From Ruegeria sp. YS9 (GTDB taxonomy: Bacteria > Pseudomonadota > Alphaproteobacteria > Rhodobacterales > Rhodobacteraceae): DNA of 64,000 bases. Below the pieces are notes generated by a model. The model ran no database searches, was not told the DNA's origin, and worked only from the letters and a program-made list of their open reading frames with translations. A program made the position numbers and the translations under genes. The stretch is from NCBI RefSeq assembly GCF_024628725.1, contig NZ_CP102409.1, positions 1,769,001 through 1,833,000 of the forward strand. The letters run 5' to 3'. The stretch's first letter is position 1, and each line of letters begins with the position of its first letter. Positions 25,535 through 33,318 of the stretch are shown here, piece after piece.

Positions 25535-25553
25535 ATGTGAAAAGAGTTTACAT
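25535..25553. promoter_or_regulatory. 19-bp palindrome, site 2 of 2
   Basis: ATGTGAAAAGAGTTTACAT: same arms as site 1 with one mismatch (G for A in the left arm) and the same 5-bp spacer length. It ends 18 bp before the DUF2852 ATG, so a bound protein would cover the transcription start or ribosome-binding region of that gene. Confidence 0.55.
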
Positions 25554-25571
25554 CAACCCTGGAGAGCTCAA

Positions 25572-25994
25572 ATGACCGCATTGTCCGACCCCGCCGTCCC
25601 CGCGAATCCGGGATGGCTTTATCGAATCGAGGCCTGGCTGGATGACAAAGGCAAAGGGGCCTGGATCGCCGCCATGGTCCTTGGTTTCATCTTTTTCTGG
25701 CCGGTTGGCCTGGCCCTTCTGGCTTACATGATCTGGAGCAAACGCATGTTCAGCAAATCCTGCAACCGCCGCAAATCCTGGCACAGCCACATGAGCGCGA
25801 TGAAGCCGTCCGGCAACAGCGCATTTGACGCCTACAAGGCAGATACACTGGCCCGCCTTGAACGCGAACAGCAGGACTTCGAGGCGTTCCTGCGCCGCCT
25901 GCGTGATGCCAAGGACAAGGCCGAATTCGACGAGTTCATGGACGAACGCGCCCGCGAGAACCATGAAGACGACGGCAAAGCCACGCCTGCCTGA
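25572..25994 (+). CDS. DUF2852 membrane protein
   Basis: A 140-residue protein. Residues about 29-58 form a transmembrane segment (GAWIAAMVLGFIFFWPVGLA and on to LLAYMIW), preceded by a short cytoplasmic helix (LYRIEAWLDDKGKG) and followed by a basic stretch (SKRMFSKSCNRRKSWH) and a charged, probably coiled-coil C-terminus (LEREQQDFEAFLRRLRDAKD). This is the pattern of DUF2852, a family found in alphaproteobacteria, function unknown. The ATG at 25572 follows TGGAGAGCTCAA. It is monocistronic: a strong terminator follows and two palindromes precede it. Confidence 0.82.
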   Translation: MTALSDPAVPANPGWLYRIEAWLDDKGKGAWIAAMVLGFIFFWPVGLALLAYMIWSKRMFSKSCNRRKSWHSHMSAMKPSGNSAFDAYKADTLARLEREQQDFEAFLRRLRDAKDKAEFDEFMDERARENHEDDGKATPA

Positions 25995-26003
25995 TTGACC
26001 TTG

Positions 26004-26047
26004 CCCTGTCCCGGCATTCCGGGACAGGGTACCCTGACCCTTTTTTT
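26004..26047 (+). terminator. Terminator after the DUF2852 gene
   Basis: CCCTGTCCCGG (26004-26014) pairs perfectly with CCGGGACAGGG (26019-26029) around CATT; a run of T follows at 26041-26047 after a short spacer. Confidence 0.7.
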
Positions 26048-26059
26048 CGGACCTGACGA

Positions 26060-26491
26060 ATGAACCACCTGCCCGACCCGGATACCCAACCAGAATTCTA
26101 CAACTCAGTGACAAGCAAACGCTTTGTCGCGTGGTTGTTTGATGTCGCCTTCATCTCGCTGCTCTGCACGGTGGCGATCCTGTTGAGCGCAGGCCTCGGT
26201 CTGTTTTTTCTGGCCGTGATCTATGCCGTCATCAGCTTTGTCTATCGCGTAGTAACCATCACCAACGGCTCGGCCACACTGGGCATGCGGTTCATGGGAA
26301 TCGAATTGCGCGACGCATTCGGAGAGCGGATGGATATGGGCAAGGCCATCGCCCACACTGCAGGCTATTTCGTCAGCATGGCGTTCGCTGTGATTCAGAT
26401 CATCTCGGTGATCATGATGCTGACCAGCGCCCGCGGCCAGGGCCTGACCGACAGTTTTCTGGGCACGGTCATGATCAATCGACGGGCCTGA
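26060..26491 (+). CDS. RDD-family membrane protein
   Basis: A 143-residue protein with an RDD domain: FVAWLFDVAFISLLCTVAIL as first helix with the Asp, a second long helix (GLGLFFLAVIYAVISFVYRV) and GSATLGMRFMGIELRDAFGE, the loop with the conserved Arg and Asp. RDD proteins are small inner-membrane proteins of mostly unknown, sometimes transport-related, function. It begins 13 bp after the T-run of the preceding terminator and precedes the leucyltransferase gene by 75 bp on the same strand. Confidence 0.85.
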   Translation: MNHLPDPDTQPEFYNSVTSKRFVAWLFDVAFISLLCTVAILLSAGLGLFFLAVIYAVISFVYRVVTITNGSATLGMRFMGIELRDAFGERMDMGKAIAHTAGYFVSMAFAVIQIISVIMMLTSARGQGLTDSFLGTVMINRRA

Positions 26492-26566
26492 CACGCGGTT
26501 GCGTGAAACACTTGGCGGCCTCGGGAACGGTTGCTATCATCCCACCCGAGGCTACCTGGGAACTTC

Positions 26567-27391
26567 ATGCGACACACGCTGCCAATTGCGCCACAATTCT
26601 ATGTCACGGCCCCGCAACCCTGCCCTTATCTCGACGGCAGGATGGAGCGTAAGCTGTTCACCGCGCTCCAGGGCGAAGGCGCGGAACAGCTGAACAATTC
26701 CCTGTCACAGCAGGGGTTTCGCCGGTCGCAGAATGTACTCTACCGCCCCTCCTGCACAGATTGCGCAGCCTGCCTGTCCGCCCGGATCGACGTCTCGGCG
26801 TTCCGCCCGACAAAAAGCCAGAAACGCGCGGTGAAACGCAACGGATATCTGCAACGCCGTGCCACGTCGCCCTGGGCCACGGACGAGCAGTATGAGCTGT
26901 TCCGCCGCTATCTTGATACCCGGCACGCCGACGGCGGCATGGCCGACATGGACGTGTTCGAGTTTGCGGCAATGATCGAAGAAACGCCGATTCGAAGCCG
27001 CGTGGTGGAATATGCAGATCCGGAAACCGGCGACCTGATTGCTGTCAGCCTGACCGATGTGCTCGATGATGGGCTGAGCATGGTTTATTCCTTCTACGAT
27101 CCGAACCAGCCTCAGAATTCTCTGGGCACCTATATGATCCTGGACCATATCGAGATCGCGCGTGAAGCGGGCCTGCCCTATATCTACTTGGGCTATTGGG
27201 TCCCCGGCAGCCCCAAGATGGGCTACAAGGCAAAATTCTCCGGGCTTGAGGCCTATGTTCAGGGCGAATGGCAAAAGATCACGGATCCTGATACCTTCTG
27301 CGCTTCCTCACGGCACCCCCTGTCCACCGCTCCGATTGCCGAGCAGGTGGCCAATATCCAGCTTCCCGACCGCCACCCGACCAAGGGCTGA
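26567..27391 (+). CDS. bpt: Aspartate/glutamate leucyltransferase (arginyltransferase family)
   Basis: A 274-residue aminoacyl-tRNA-protein transferase that adds Leu to N-terminal Asp or Glu, feeding the ClpAP N-degron pathway. Signatures are [20 protein letters not shown] at the N-terminus, the Cys cluster [25 protein letters not shown] in the middle and [18 protein letters not shown] near the C-terminus. The bacterial family is commonly annotated as arginyltransferase (ate); leucyl transfer is the activity characterised for Bpt. The start at 26567 ([11 protein letters not shown]) is preferred over 26531. Confidence 0.9.
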   Translation: MRHTLPIAPQFYVTAPQPCPYLDGRMERKLFTALQGEGAEQLNNSLSQQGFRRSQNVLYRPSCTDCAACLSARIDVSAFRPTKSQKRAVKRNGYLQRRATSPWATDEQYELFRRYLDTRHADGGMADMDVFEFAAMIEETPIRSRVVEYADPETGDLIAVSLTDVLDDGLSMVYSFYDPNQPQNSLGTYMILDHIEIAREAGLPYIYLGYWVPGSPKMGYKAKFSGLEAYVQGEWQKITDPDTFCASSRHPLSTAPIAEQVANIQLPDRHPTKG

Positions 27392-27398
27392 CCACCCC

Positions 27399-27788
27399 AT
27401 GAAACAGAACCTGCACGCCGTCACCCTCGTGGTGCCGGACTGCGATGAAGCCATCTCGTTTTACACAGGAAAACTCCGTTTCAAGCTCTTGAAGGATATA
27501 GATCTCGGAGGCGGAAAACGCTGGGTCCTGATCGCCCCGCCGGGTTCAGACGGCAGCGCCCTTCTTCTGGCCAAGGCCGACGGGCCTGAACAGCGCGCCG
27601 CCATAGGCAGCCAGACCGGTGGCCGCGTCGGATTCTTCCTGCAAACCGATGATTTCCACCGCGACTACTCACAGATGCGTGCCAACGGGGTCCATTTCGA
27701 AGAAGATCCCCGCAGTGAATCCTATGGCACTGTCGCCGTCTGGCGCGATCCTTATGGCAACCGCTGGGACCTGATCCAATTCACCTGA
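27399..27788 (+). CDS. VOC-family (glyoxalase/dioxygenase superfamily) protein
   Basis: A 129-residue protein with two beta-alpha-beta-beta-beta units typical of the vicinal oxygen chelate fold: LHAVTLVVPDCDEAISFYTG at the N-terminus, WVLIAPPGSDGSALLLAKAD, and SYGTVAVWRDPYGNRWDLIQ at the C-terminus. Candidate metal ligands are His6 and the C-terminal acidic positions. It starts 7 bp after the leucyltransferase gene and is probably co-transcribed. Substrate unknown; a second VOC protein is at 35492. Confidence 0.85.
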   Translation: MKQNLHAVTLVVPDCDEAISFYTGKLRFKLLKDIDLGGGKRWVLIAPPGSDGSALLLAKADGPEQRAAIGSQTGGRVGFFLQTDDFHRDYSQMRANGVHFEEDPRSESYGTVAVWRDPYGNRWDLIQFT

Positions 27789-27796
27789 TCCGCTTC

Positions 27797-27860
27797 TTCA
27801 TCTGGCCCAAAATATCCCGGGGATGAATTGGCCGCAGGGCAAGAAGGGGCTGGCCCCTTC
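27797..27860 (-). repeat. Composite hairpin-core repeat, copy 4 (G-rich hairpin subtype)
   Basis: The core TTCATCTGGCCCAAAATATC and CCGGGG (27797-27822, core read on the minus strand) is identical over 26 bp to copy 6. A hairpin GAAGGGGC/TG/GCCCCTTC follows at 27843-27860. It lies 8 bp after the VOC gene stop. Confidence 0.78.
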
Positions 27861-27929
27861 CCCCCAACAATCAAGAAAAAGGGAGCCCCAAGGCCCAACC
27901 CCTGACGTTAAATGTTGATAAGATATTCG

Positions 27930-27958
27930 GCTGGCCGCTCTGCGGCCAGCTTCTTTCA
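27930..27958 (+). terminator. Hairpin with T-rich tail before the SWIM-motif gene
   Basis: GCTGGCCGC (27930-27938) pairs perfectly with GCGGCCAGC (27942-27950) around TCT and is followed by TTCTTTCATT. It probably ends transcription from the VOC gene. The rest of 27861-28117 holds no other recognisable feature and is A/T-richer than its surroundings. Confidence 0.6.
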
Positions 27959-28117
27959 TTGAACCAAGCACTTGGTCGGCTTCCAAAGGCAAGCTATTCA
28001 AAAAGGTGCCTCGAAGATACTTTCGATGACCGGTCGGCTGAACTACAGAAGAAGCTTTCTCCTCTGGGGCGAAATGAGCTGTCTTCATACAACAAATTAT
28101 TAGGCAAGGAAAAATTG

Positions 28118-28456
28118 ATGGCAGAACAGTTTTCTTTTGAAGTAGCTTCATCATCCACCGGGGAAATCTACCATGTGAGCGTTGTTCGAGAAGGAACAAA
28201 TCTTACGTGCACTTGCACTTGTCCCGCAGGGCGGAAGCGGACAGCTTGTAAGCACCGCCTTGGTATCCTCCAAGGGCACGATGGAGGTGTCACAGGAGGC
28301 GATATCGAGAGCATTGCTCGCATGCCGACTCTCTTAAACGGAACCGATGTCGAGAAGGCAATGAATGATCTAACGGCCATCGAACTGGAAATTGCTACTC
28401 TGAAGAAGAGAGCAACGGCTGCGAAGAAGGCTCTTGGCCGCGTCCTCGATGATTGA
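28118..28456 (+). CDS. Small SWIM-type zinc-finger protein
   Basis: A 112-residue protein. Residues about 29-44 read CTCTCPAGRKRTACKH, matching the SWIM pattern CxCx(n)CxH expected to bind zinc and DNA or protein. A Gly-rich segment follows, then a C-terminal helical region with coiled-coil character (EKAMNDLTAIELEIATLKKR). The ATG at 28118 has AAGGA before it; an open frame extends upstream without a good start. G+C by hand count is about 49% over 28081-28440, below the neighbouring genes, and the gene is enclosed by hairpins, suggesting an acquired islet. No partner gene is adjacent. Confidence 0.7.
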   Translation: MAEQFSFEVASSSTGEIYHVSVVREGTNLTCTCTCPAGRKRTACKHRLGILQGHDGGVTGGDIESIARMPTLLNGTDVEKAMNDLTAIELEIATLKKRATAAKKALGRVLDD

Positions 28457-28484
28457 TTAGACATTCATTTAGCCTGCTAAGTAA

Positions 28485-28512
28485 AAAATGCGGCCACTGT
28501 TGGCCGCATTTT
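28485..28512. terminator. Strong bidirectional terminator
   Basis: AAAATGCGGCCA (28485-28496) pairs perfectly with TGGCCGCATTTT (28501-28512) around CTGT, a 12-bp stem with A-tract and T-tract built in. It sits between the SWIM gene (plus) and the end of the TRAP operon (minus), and can serve both. Confidence 0.85.
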
Positions 28513-28572
28513 CAACATTTACCGACAGGGGCTGGGGCCCCAAGGTCCCCTTTTGCATATTGATGGTCCGGA

Positions 28573-30927
28573 TCAGTTCGGGATCAGGTCCGGCACGATC
28601 GTGACAATCGCCGGGAAGAACCACAGGATTGCGATCCCCACCACCTGGATCAGAACAAACGGTATGATCCCGCGATAGATATGGCCCGTCGTCACTTCCT
28701 TCGGCGCAACCCCCCGCAGATAGAACAACGCGAACCCGAACGGTGGTGTCAGGAAGGATGTTTGCAGGTTCACCGCCACCATGATCGTCACCCATTTCGG
28801 GTCGAACGACCCGCCATAGATCACCGGCCCCACGATGGGGATCACGATGTAGATGATCTCGAGGAAATCCAGCACGAATCCCAGAATGAACAACACCAGC
28901 ATCACGATCAGGAAGACCGTGAATTCGTTGTCAAAACTCTTCAGGAATTGCTGGATATAGTGCTCCCCTCCGAACGAGATCACCACCAGGTTCAGCAATT
29001 GCGATCCGATCAGGATGGTAAACACCATCGAGGTCACCTTGGCCGTCTCGCGCACCACCGGGGTCAGAACTCCGCTTGAATACAGCACCCAGCACCCGAA
29101 CAGCAGCCCGAACAAGGCATACAGATAGGCTGCATACGCGATGATGAAGGCGATCCAGGTCTCCAAGGTCACATTGCCCTGATTGACCCGCAGGTCAAAG
29201 TTCACCCCCATCAGCAAGGCGATGATCACGGCAAAGGTCGACCAGATGATCACCTTGCCCGATCGCCCCTGGTCCTGAAGCTTGCGATAGGCCGCCAGCA
29301 TGATGGCGCCACCCGCCCCCAGCGCCGCCGCCGGCGTCGGGTTGGTCACACCGCCCAGGATCGAGCCCAGAACCGCGATGATCAGAACCAGTGGCGGGAA
29401 GACCACGCGGATCAGGTCATTGGTCGCACATCGCGCCGCGGCTTCCCTGCAACCATACATGGTCAGTGCGAAGGGCAACGCGAGCAACAGGAACGTTGCC
29501 CCCGAAGATGTTGTGGGCGAGATCAGCAGGATATCGACCAATACCATAAGCAGCAGACCAATCGCACCAACGATAAGCGGCTGTGGCGCACGCGAAGGGG
29601 CGATGCCACGGCCCAGCACCAGGGTAAGACCCAACAGCACGACGGTGATCGCGACACCTGTGCCAATTGGCGCGGCAGATGCGATCATCTCCTGTTTTGC
29701 GACGGTCAGTTCTTCTTCGGTCAGGCGGTGAGATTCAGCCGCACCGCCGGCGGCATCAATGGCTTCCTGCTCGGCGACGGCCTGATCCCAGGCGGCCTGA
29801 CCATGCAGATCGATCATCGAAGCCTTGCATTCTTCCGACACGTTGGTACGCAGCGATGCGCCCTGCCCGATATCCGAGAAAGCCGAGACCGAGACGCTCT
29901 GGCTGCCGATCACGCCGACATTGCCCAGCAAAACCGCGCCGACGATCAACGCAACCGGTGCGCCCAGCAGCCAGGTCAGACCTTCAGAACGGGTGATCGG
30001 CTCACCGGAGCCACCCGACATTGCAACGGCAGGTGCCTTGTGTGGATTCAGCAGCGCATAGCCAAAGGCATACAACGCATAGAGCAGCGCCAGAAGGATC
30101 CCCGGCAAAAGCGCCGCCTGGAACAAGGTTCCGACCGAGACAACCGCGGGCTCCCCCAGATAGGTCAGTGCATCGGTGCAGCCGGCCTCGACAGCCCGTG
30201 TCTCTTGCGCCGTGGAATACAGATCACCCGCCAATGTGCCAAGCAGAACGATCACGATAGACGGCGGAATGATCTGCCCCAGCGTCCCCGACGCCGCGAT
30301 CACACCCGTGGCAAGCTCGGGCGAGTAGTTGTTTCGCAGCATGGTCGGCAAGGCCAGCAGGCCCATGGTCACCACGGTCGCGCCGACGATGCCGGTAGAG
30401 GCCGCCAAGAACGCCCCCACAACCACGATGGACACGGCCAGACCACCCGGAAGCGGTCCAAAGACGCGCGCCATCGTCGTCAGCAGATCGTTCGCGATCT
30501 TGGAGCGTTCCAGCGTGATCCCCATCAGAACGAACATCAGCACGGCCAACAGGGTCTCAATGGACTGCCCTGCCAGTACGCGCTCGTTCATGCGGTTCAC
30601 GATGAACGACACGTTGCGGTCCAGCGCGGTTTCCCAGCCAGAGACAAAGACCGGCTCGGCTATCCTTGGCAAATCCGGGTATCGGAATACCGATATGACA
30701 TCAGGTTTTACCCCGGAATTTACAATATCCCGATAGGCTTGCGAGCCTGTGTCGATTGCCTGGTGGATCAACAGCCCGGCACTGTCCAGTGCAGCGATGA
30801 TCCCAAAGGAAATCACTCCGGCGCCGCCGATGGCAAAGGCCACCGGGAAGCCGGAAAGGATGCCTCCGAAGAGGCAGAAGAATACGATAATGAGGCCTAT
30901 CTCGACGCCATCAAGTCCGAACAACAT
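28573..30927 (-). CDS. dctM: TRAP transporter large permease, enlarged DctM
   Basis: A 784-residue membrane protein. The N-terminal region (GGILSGFPVAFAIGGAGVIS) and later LAASTGIVGATVVTMGLLAL, ASGTLGQIIPPSIVIVLLGT and the C-terminal LGFVLDFLEIIYIVIPIVGP are DctM signatures; the conserved GGVTNPTPAAALGAGGAI lies near residue 570. A standard DctM has about 430 residues: here one extra segment of about 50 residues follows helix 2 (IDTGSQAYRDIVNSGVKPDV onward) and roughly 200 more (with an acidic loop and further helices) lie in mid-protein. It is the last gene of dctP-dctQ-dctM. Enlarged DctM proteins are known among TRAP transporters. Confidence 0.9.
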   Translation of the reverse strand: MLFGLDGVEIGLIIVFFCLFGGILSGFPVAFAIGGAGVISFGIIAALDSAGLLIHQAIDTGSQAYRDIVNSGVKPDVISVFRYPDLPRIAEPVFVSGWETALDRNVSFIVNRMNERVLAGQSIETLLAVLMFVLMGITLERSKIANDLLTTMARVFGPLPGGLAVSIVVVGAFLAASTGIVGATVVTMGLLALPTMLRNNYSPELATGVIAASGTLGQIIPPSIVIVLLGTLAGDLYSTAQETRAVEAGCTDALTYLGEPAVVSVGTLFQAALLPGILLALLYALYAFGYALLNPHKAPAVAMSGGSGEPITRSEGLTWLLGAPVALIVGAVLLGNVGVIGSQSVSVSAFSDIGQGASLRTNVSEECKASMIDLHGQAAWDQAVAEQEAIDAAGGAAESHRLTEEELTVAKQEMIASAAPIGTGVAITVVLLGLTLVLGRGIAPSRAPQPLIVGAIGLLLMVLVDILLISPTTSSGATFLLLALPFALTMYGCREAAARCATNDLIRVVFPPLVLIIAVLGSILGGVTNPTPAAALGAGGAIMLAAYRKLQDQGRSGKVIIWSTFAVIIALLMGVNFDLRVNQGNVTLETWIAFIIAYAAYLYALFGLLFGCWVLYSSGVLTPVVRETAKVTSMVFTILIGSQLLNLVVISFGGEHYIQQFLKSFDNEFTVFLIVMLVLFILGFVLDFLEIIYIVIPIVGPVIYGGSFDPKWVTIMVAVNLQTSFLTPPFGFALFYLRGVAPKEVTTGHIYRGIIPFVLIQVVGIAILWFFPAIVTIVPDLIPN

Positions 30928-30944
30928 AGTCTGGGTCTCCGTCC

Positions 30945-31871
30945 CTAATGTGCGCCTTCATAGGCTTCTTCACCCTCACCAAGGCTGTCCTTGTCGAGGT
31001 ATTTTCCGGTGCTTTCCGGCCCTTCCACGTATTCCAGATACGACCGGTACAGGAATGCGATTGCGTGCAGGAACACCATGGCCGCAAAGGCCACCAGCAA
31101 GATCTTGAACAGGAAGTAGGCGTTGAATCCGTTGGGGCTGAACCCAATGGTTTCCACGTTCCAGCGCAGCGCACGGGACTTGGCCACCAGTCGGTCCAGC
31201 GTGTCACTGGCCGAAGGTTTCGGCACGATCAGGTGCCGCCACATGAAGTACCAGCCATACATCCAGGTCAGGACGGCCATGGGCATCATGAACAAAACCG
31301 CACCACACATATCCACCACCCGTTTGGCCCGGTGGCTGATGCCGGCATAGATGAGGTCAACGCGGACATGCCCACCCTGCACGAATGTGTAGGTACAGCA
31401 CAGGCAGACAACCATCGCGTTGTAAAGCTTCAGTTCTTCCGCGAACCAGCTGATGTCCATCTGGAACGGAATACCCAAACCAAACGACATATCGGGTCTG
31501 GTAAAGACCCGCTGCATGAAAACGATCACGATCTGCTGGATCACCATCAGAAGCCCCGCCCAGGCAAAGAAGCGCCCGGTGGTGTTGGCAAACCCCTCAA
31601 GGCCCCGCACGATGGCCCACATGAAATTCCGGTAGTACAGCCCGATGGCCGTCAGAACCAGAAAGAACGTGAACACCACAAAGAAGAACTCGACCGAACC
31701 GCCATAATAGACAAAGCGCATGATCGACGCCTTGTCGGACCAGTCCAGCCAGAGCTGCGGATGCGTGATGGCGTATCCGAAATTATAGAAGGCTTCGGCA
31801 ATGCTCTGAATGAACCAGACCAGTCCATTCCACAGGGCGCCGAAGAACGAGATACCGTTTTCGTCCTGCAT
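30945..31871 (-). CDS. dctQ: TRAP transporter small permease, enlarged DctQ
   Basis: A 308-residue membrane protein with the DctQ elements: a helix ending RVFTRPDMSFGLGIPFQMDI, ELKLYNAMVVCLCCTYTFVQ, GGHVRVDLIYAGISHRAKRV and MPMAVLTWMYGWYFMW. Usual DctQ proteins have 160-200 residues; here about 90 N-terminal residues with two extra helices (FVYYGGSVEFFFVVFTFFLV) and a long inter-helix loop (PKPSASDTLDRLVAKSRALR) are added, in step with the enlarged DctM. Seventeen bp separate it from dctM. It is 119 bp downstream of dctP, across a strong hairpin. Confidence 0.88.
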   Translation of the reverse strand: MQDENGISFFGALWNGLVWFIQSIAEAFYNFGYAITHPQLWLDWSDKASIMRFVYYGGSVEFFFVVFTFFLVLTAIGLYYRNFMWAIVRGLEGFANTTGRFFAWAGLLMVIQQIVIVFMQRVFTRPDMSFGLGIPFQMDISWFAEELKLYNAMVVCLCCTYTFVQGGHVRVDLIYAGISHRAKRVVDMCGAVLFMMPMAVLTWMYGWYFMWRHLIVPKPSASDTLDRLVAKSRALRWNVETIGFSPNGFNAYFLFKILLVAFAAMVFLHAIAFLYRSYLEYVEGPESTGKYLDKDSLGEGEEAYEGAH

Positions 31872-31942
31872 GTTGTCCCCAGGTCGTCTCAGTTGCGCAT
31901 GGATTATTGTTGCTTGCCCAAGTCTTCAAGCGCAACGGGAAA

Positions 31943-31967
31943 GGTTCCCCCGCCGCGCGGGGGAACC
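31943..31967 (-). repeat. Intra-operon hairpin between dctP and dctQM
   Basis: An 11-bp perfect stem (GGTTCCCCCGC with GCGGGGGAACC, 3-nt loop). On the minus strand only CCTTTCCC follows, so it is at best a leaky terminator or an mRNA 3'-end stabiliser. Such hairpins commonly raise the level of the binding protein over the membrane subunits. Confidence 0.65.
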
Positions 31968-31990
31968 GGTTGTCCTTGGATCAGAAAGGC

Positions 31991-33073
31991 TTAGCCGCGA
32001 ACACGGTCACGCTGAGCAGTGTAGACACCCGACGACAGGTTGTTCCAGGCAGACGAAGCAGCCATCGACGTCATTGCGCTGTCATGGATCTTCTTGAACA
32101 GCTCATCGCCCATGTTCTCGTCCAGAACTTCCTGGCTTGCCTGACCAAACGCGTCCCAGACACTGTCCGGGAATTCCAGAACCTTGACACCACCGGCCTG
32201 CAGACGCTGCAGTGCTGCGCCATTGTTGGCCAGGAACTGCGCCAGGTTCCACTGGTGCGCCTCGGCGGCAGCGATCTCAATAATCTTCTGCTGTGCCGGG
32301 GTCAATTCGTTGAACACGTCACGGTTGGTCGCCAGCGACAGACCTGCACCCGGCTCGTGGAAGCCCGCAGTGTAGTAGGTCTTGGTGATTTCCTGGAAAC
32401 CGGCTTTTTCGTCCGCCCACGGACCGATCCACTCGGTACCGTCGATCGCGCCGGACGACAGCGCCTGATACACTTCCGACCCCGGAATGTTCTGGACCGA
32501 TGCGCCCAGTTTACCCAGTGCTTTACCACCCAGGCCCGGCATACGGAACTTCAGACCGTTGAAGTCTTCGGGGCTGTTGATCTCTTTCGAGTACCAGCCA
32601 CCCGCCTGCGCACCGGTGTTGCCGGCCAGGAAGGACTTCAGGCCAAAGATTTCGCCCAGCTCGTCATGCAGCTCCATCCCGCCGTCATGATAGTACCAGT
32701 TCACCAGTTCCTGTGCCGTCATACCGAAAGGCACGGCCGTGAAGAACGCATAGCCCGGGTGCTGACCCACAAAGTAATAGTCGGCCGCGTGATACATGTC
32801 GGCCTGACCTGACGACACGGCGTCAAATACTTCGAACGCGCCAACCAGCTCGCCCGCTGCCTTGATTTCAACATTCAGGCTGCCATCCGACATGGCGTTG
32901 ATGCTGTCGGCACACCGCTGCGCGCTGTCAAACACACCCGCCAGACCACGACCCCACGAGGTCACCATGGTCAGAGTACGCTGTCCCTGCGCATAAGCCG
33001 GTGCTGCCAAAGCAGTTGCCGCAGCCGCCGAGCCGCCCAGCGCGGATTTTTTCAGAAATGAACGACGATCCAT
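31991..33073 (-). CDS. dctP: TRAP transporter substrate-binding protein, TakP-like
   Basis: A 360-residue periplasmic binding protein with a twin-arginine-like signal (MDRRSFLKKSALGGSAAAAT, cleavage near APAYA). The mature part resembles the TakP family for 2-oxo and related monocarboxylic acids: GNTGAQAGGWYSKEIN, GLKFRMPGLGGKALGKLG, and DGTEWIGPWADEKAGF, which carries the metal and substrate contacts of that family. The ATG at 33073 follows GGGGAGGAACACTCAT; a longer frame upstream is rejected. It is the first gene of the TRAP operon and is divergent from the sensor kinase. The precise substrate is not decidable by eye. Confidence 0.88.
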   Translation of the reverse strand: MDRRSFLKKSALGGSAAAATALAAPAYAQGQRTLTMVTSWGRGLAGVFDSAQRCADSINAMSDGSLNVEIKAAGELVGAFEVFDAVSSGQADMYHAADYYFVGQHPGYAFFTAVPFGMTAQELVNWYYHDGGMELHDELGEIFGLKSFLAGNTGAQAGGWYSKEINSPEDFNGLKFRMPGLGGKALGKLGASVQNIPGSEVYQALSSGAIDGTEWIGPWADEKAGFQEITKTYYTAGFHEPGAGLSLATNRDVFNELTPAQQKIIEIAAAEAHQWNLAQFLANNGAALQRLQAGGVKVLEFPDSVWDAFGQASQEVLDENMGDELFKKIHDSAMTSMAASSAWNNLSSGVYTAQRDRVRG

Positions 33074-33170
33074 ATGAGTGTTCCTCCCCTTCATAGTCAC
33101 GGTCCGGCAGAACCGGACCTGTCGCATTCAGTGCGCGTCAGCCTAATGTGGCCGAAGTGAAAGGGAATAC

Positions 33171-33220
33171 CTACTACTGCGTAGAGAATCGATTTCTTTG
33201 CTTTTTTCGACCAGAAATCG
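33171..33220. promoter_or_regulatory. Palindromes in the TRAP/two-component divergent spacer
   Basis: Two inverted repeats lie about 100-150 bp upstream of both divergent genes: CTAC-TACTGC-GTAG (33171-33184) and CGATTTCT-N15-AGAAATCG (33190-33197 with 33213-33220). The first has the size expected for a NarL/FixJ-type regulator such as the response regulator encoded at 34749. No clear -35/-10 pair could be assigned. Confidence 0.35.
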
Positions 33221-33318
33221 GGCGGTGAAGCCCAGCAGTTAAGATGATCATCATCGTATTTGCCGGACAAAGCCCAATCTTTTTGCATTTTCGCCGCTGC
33301 TTGCGTATCGATTCGTCC

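Noticed and set aside
25477..25553. PpsR/CrtJ sites (TGT-N12-ACA)
   Set aside because: Both palindromes have 11, not 12, bases between TGT and ACA, and no photosynthesis gene is nearby.
27798..28199. A 133-codon minus-strand open frame across the islet
   Set aside because: It runs through two hairpins and the repeat, lacks a ribosome-binding site, and is antisense to the better supported SWIM-motif gene.
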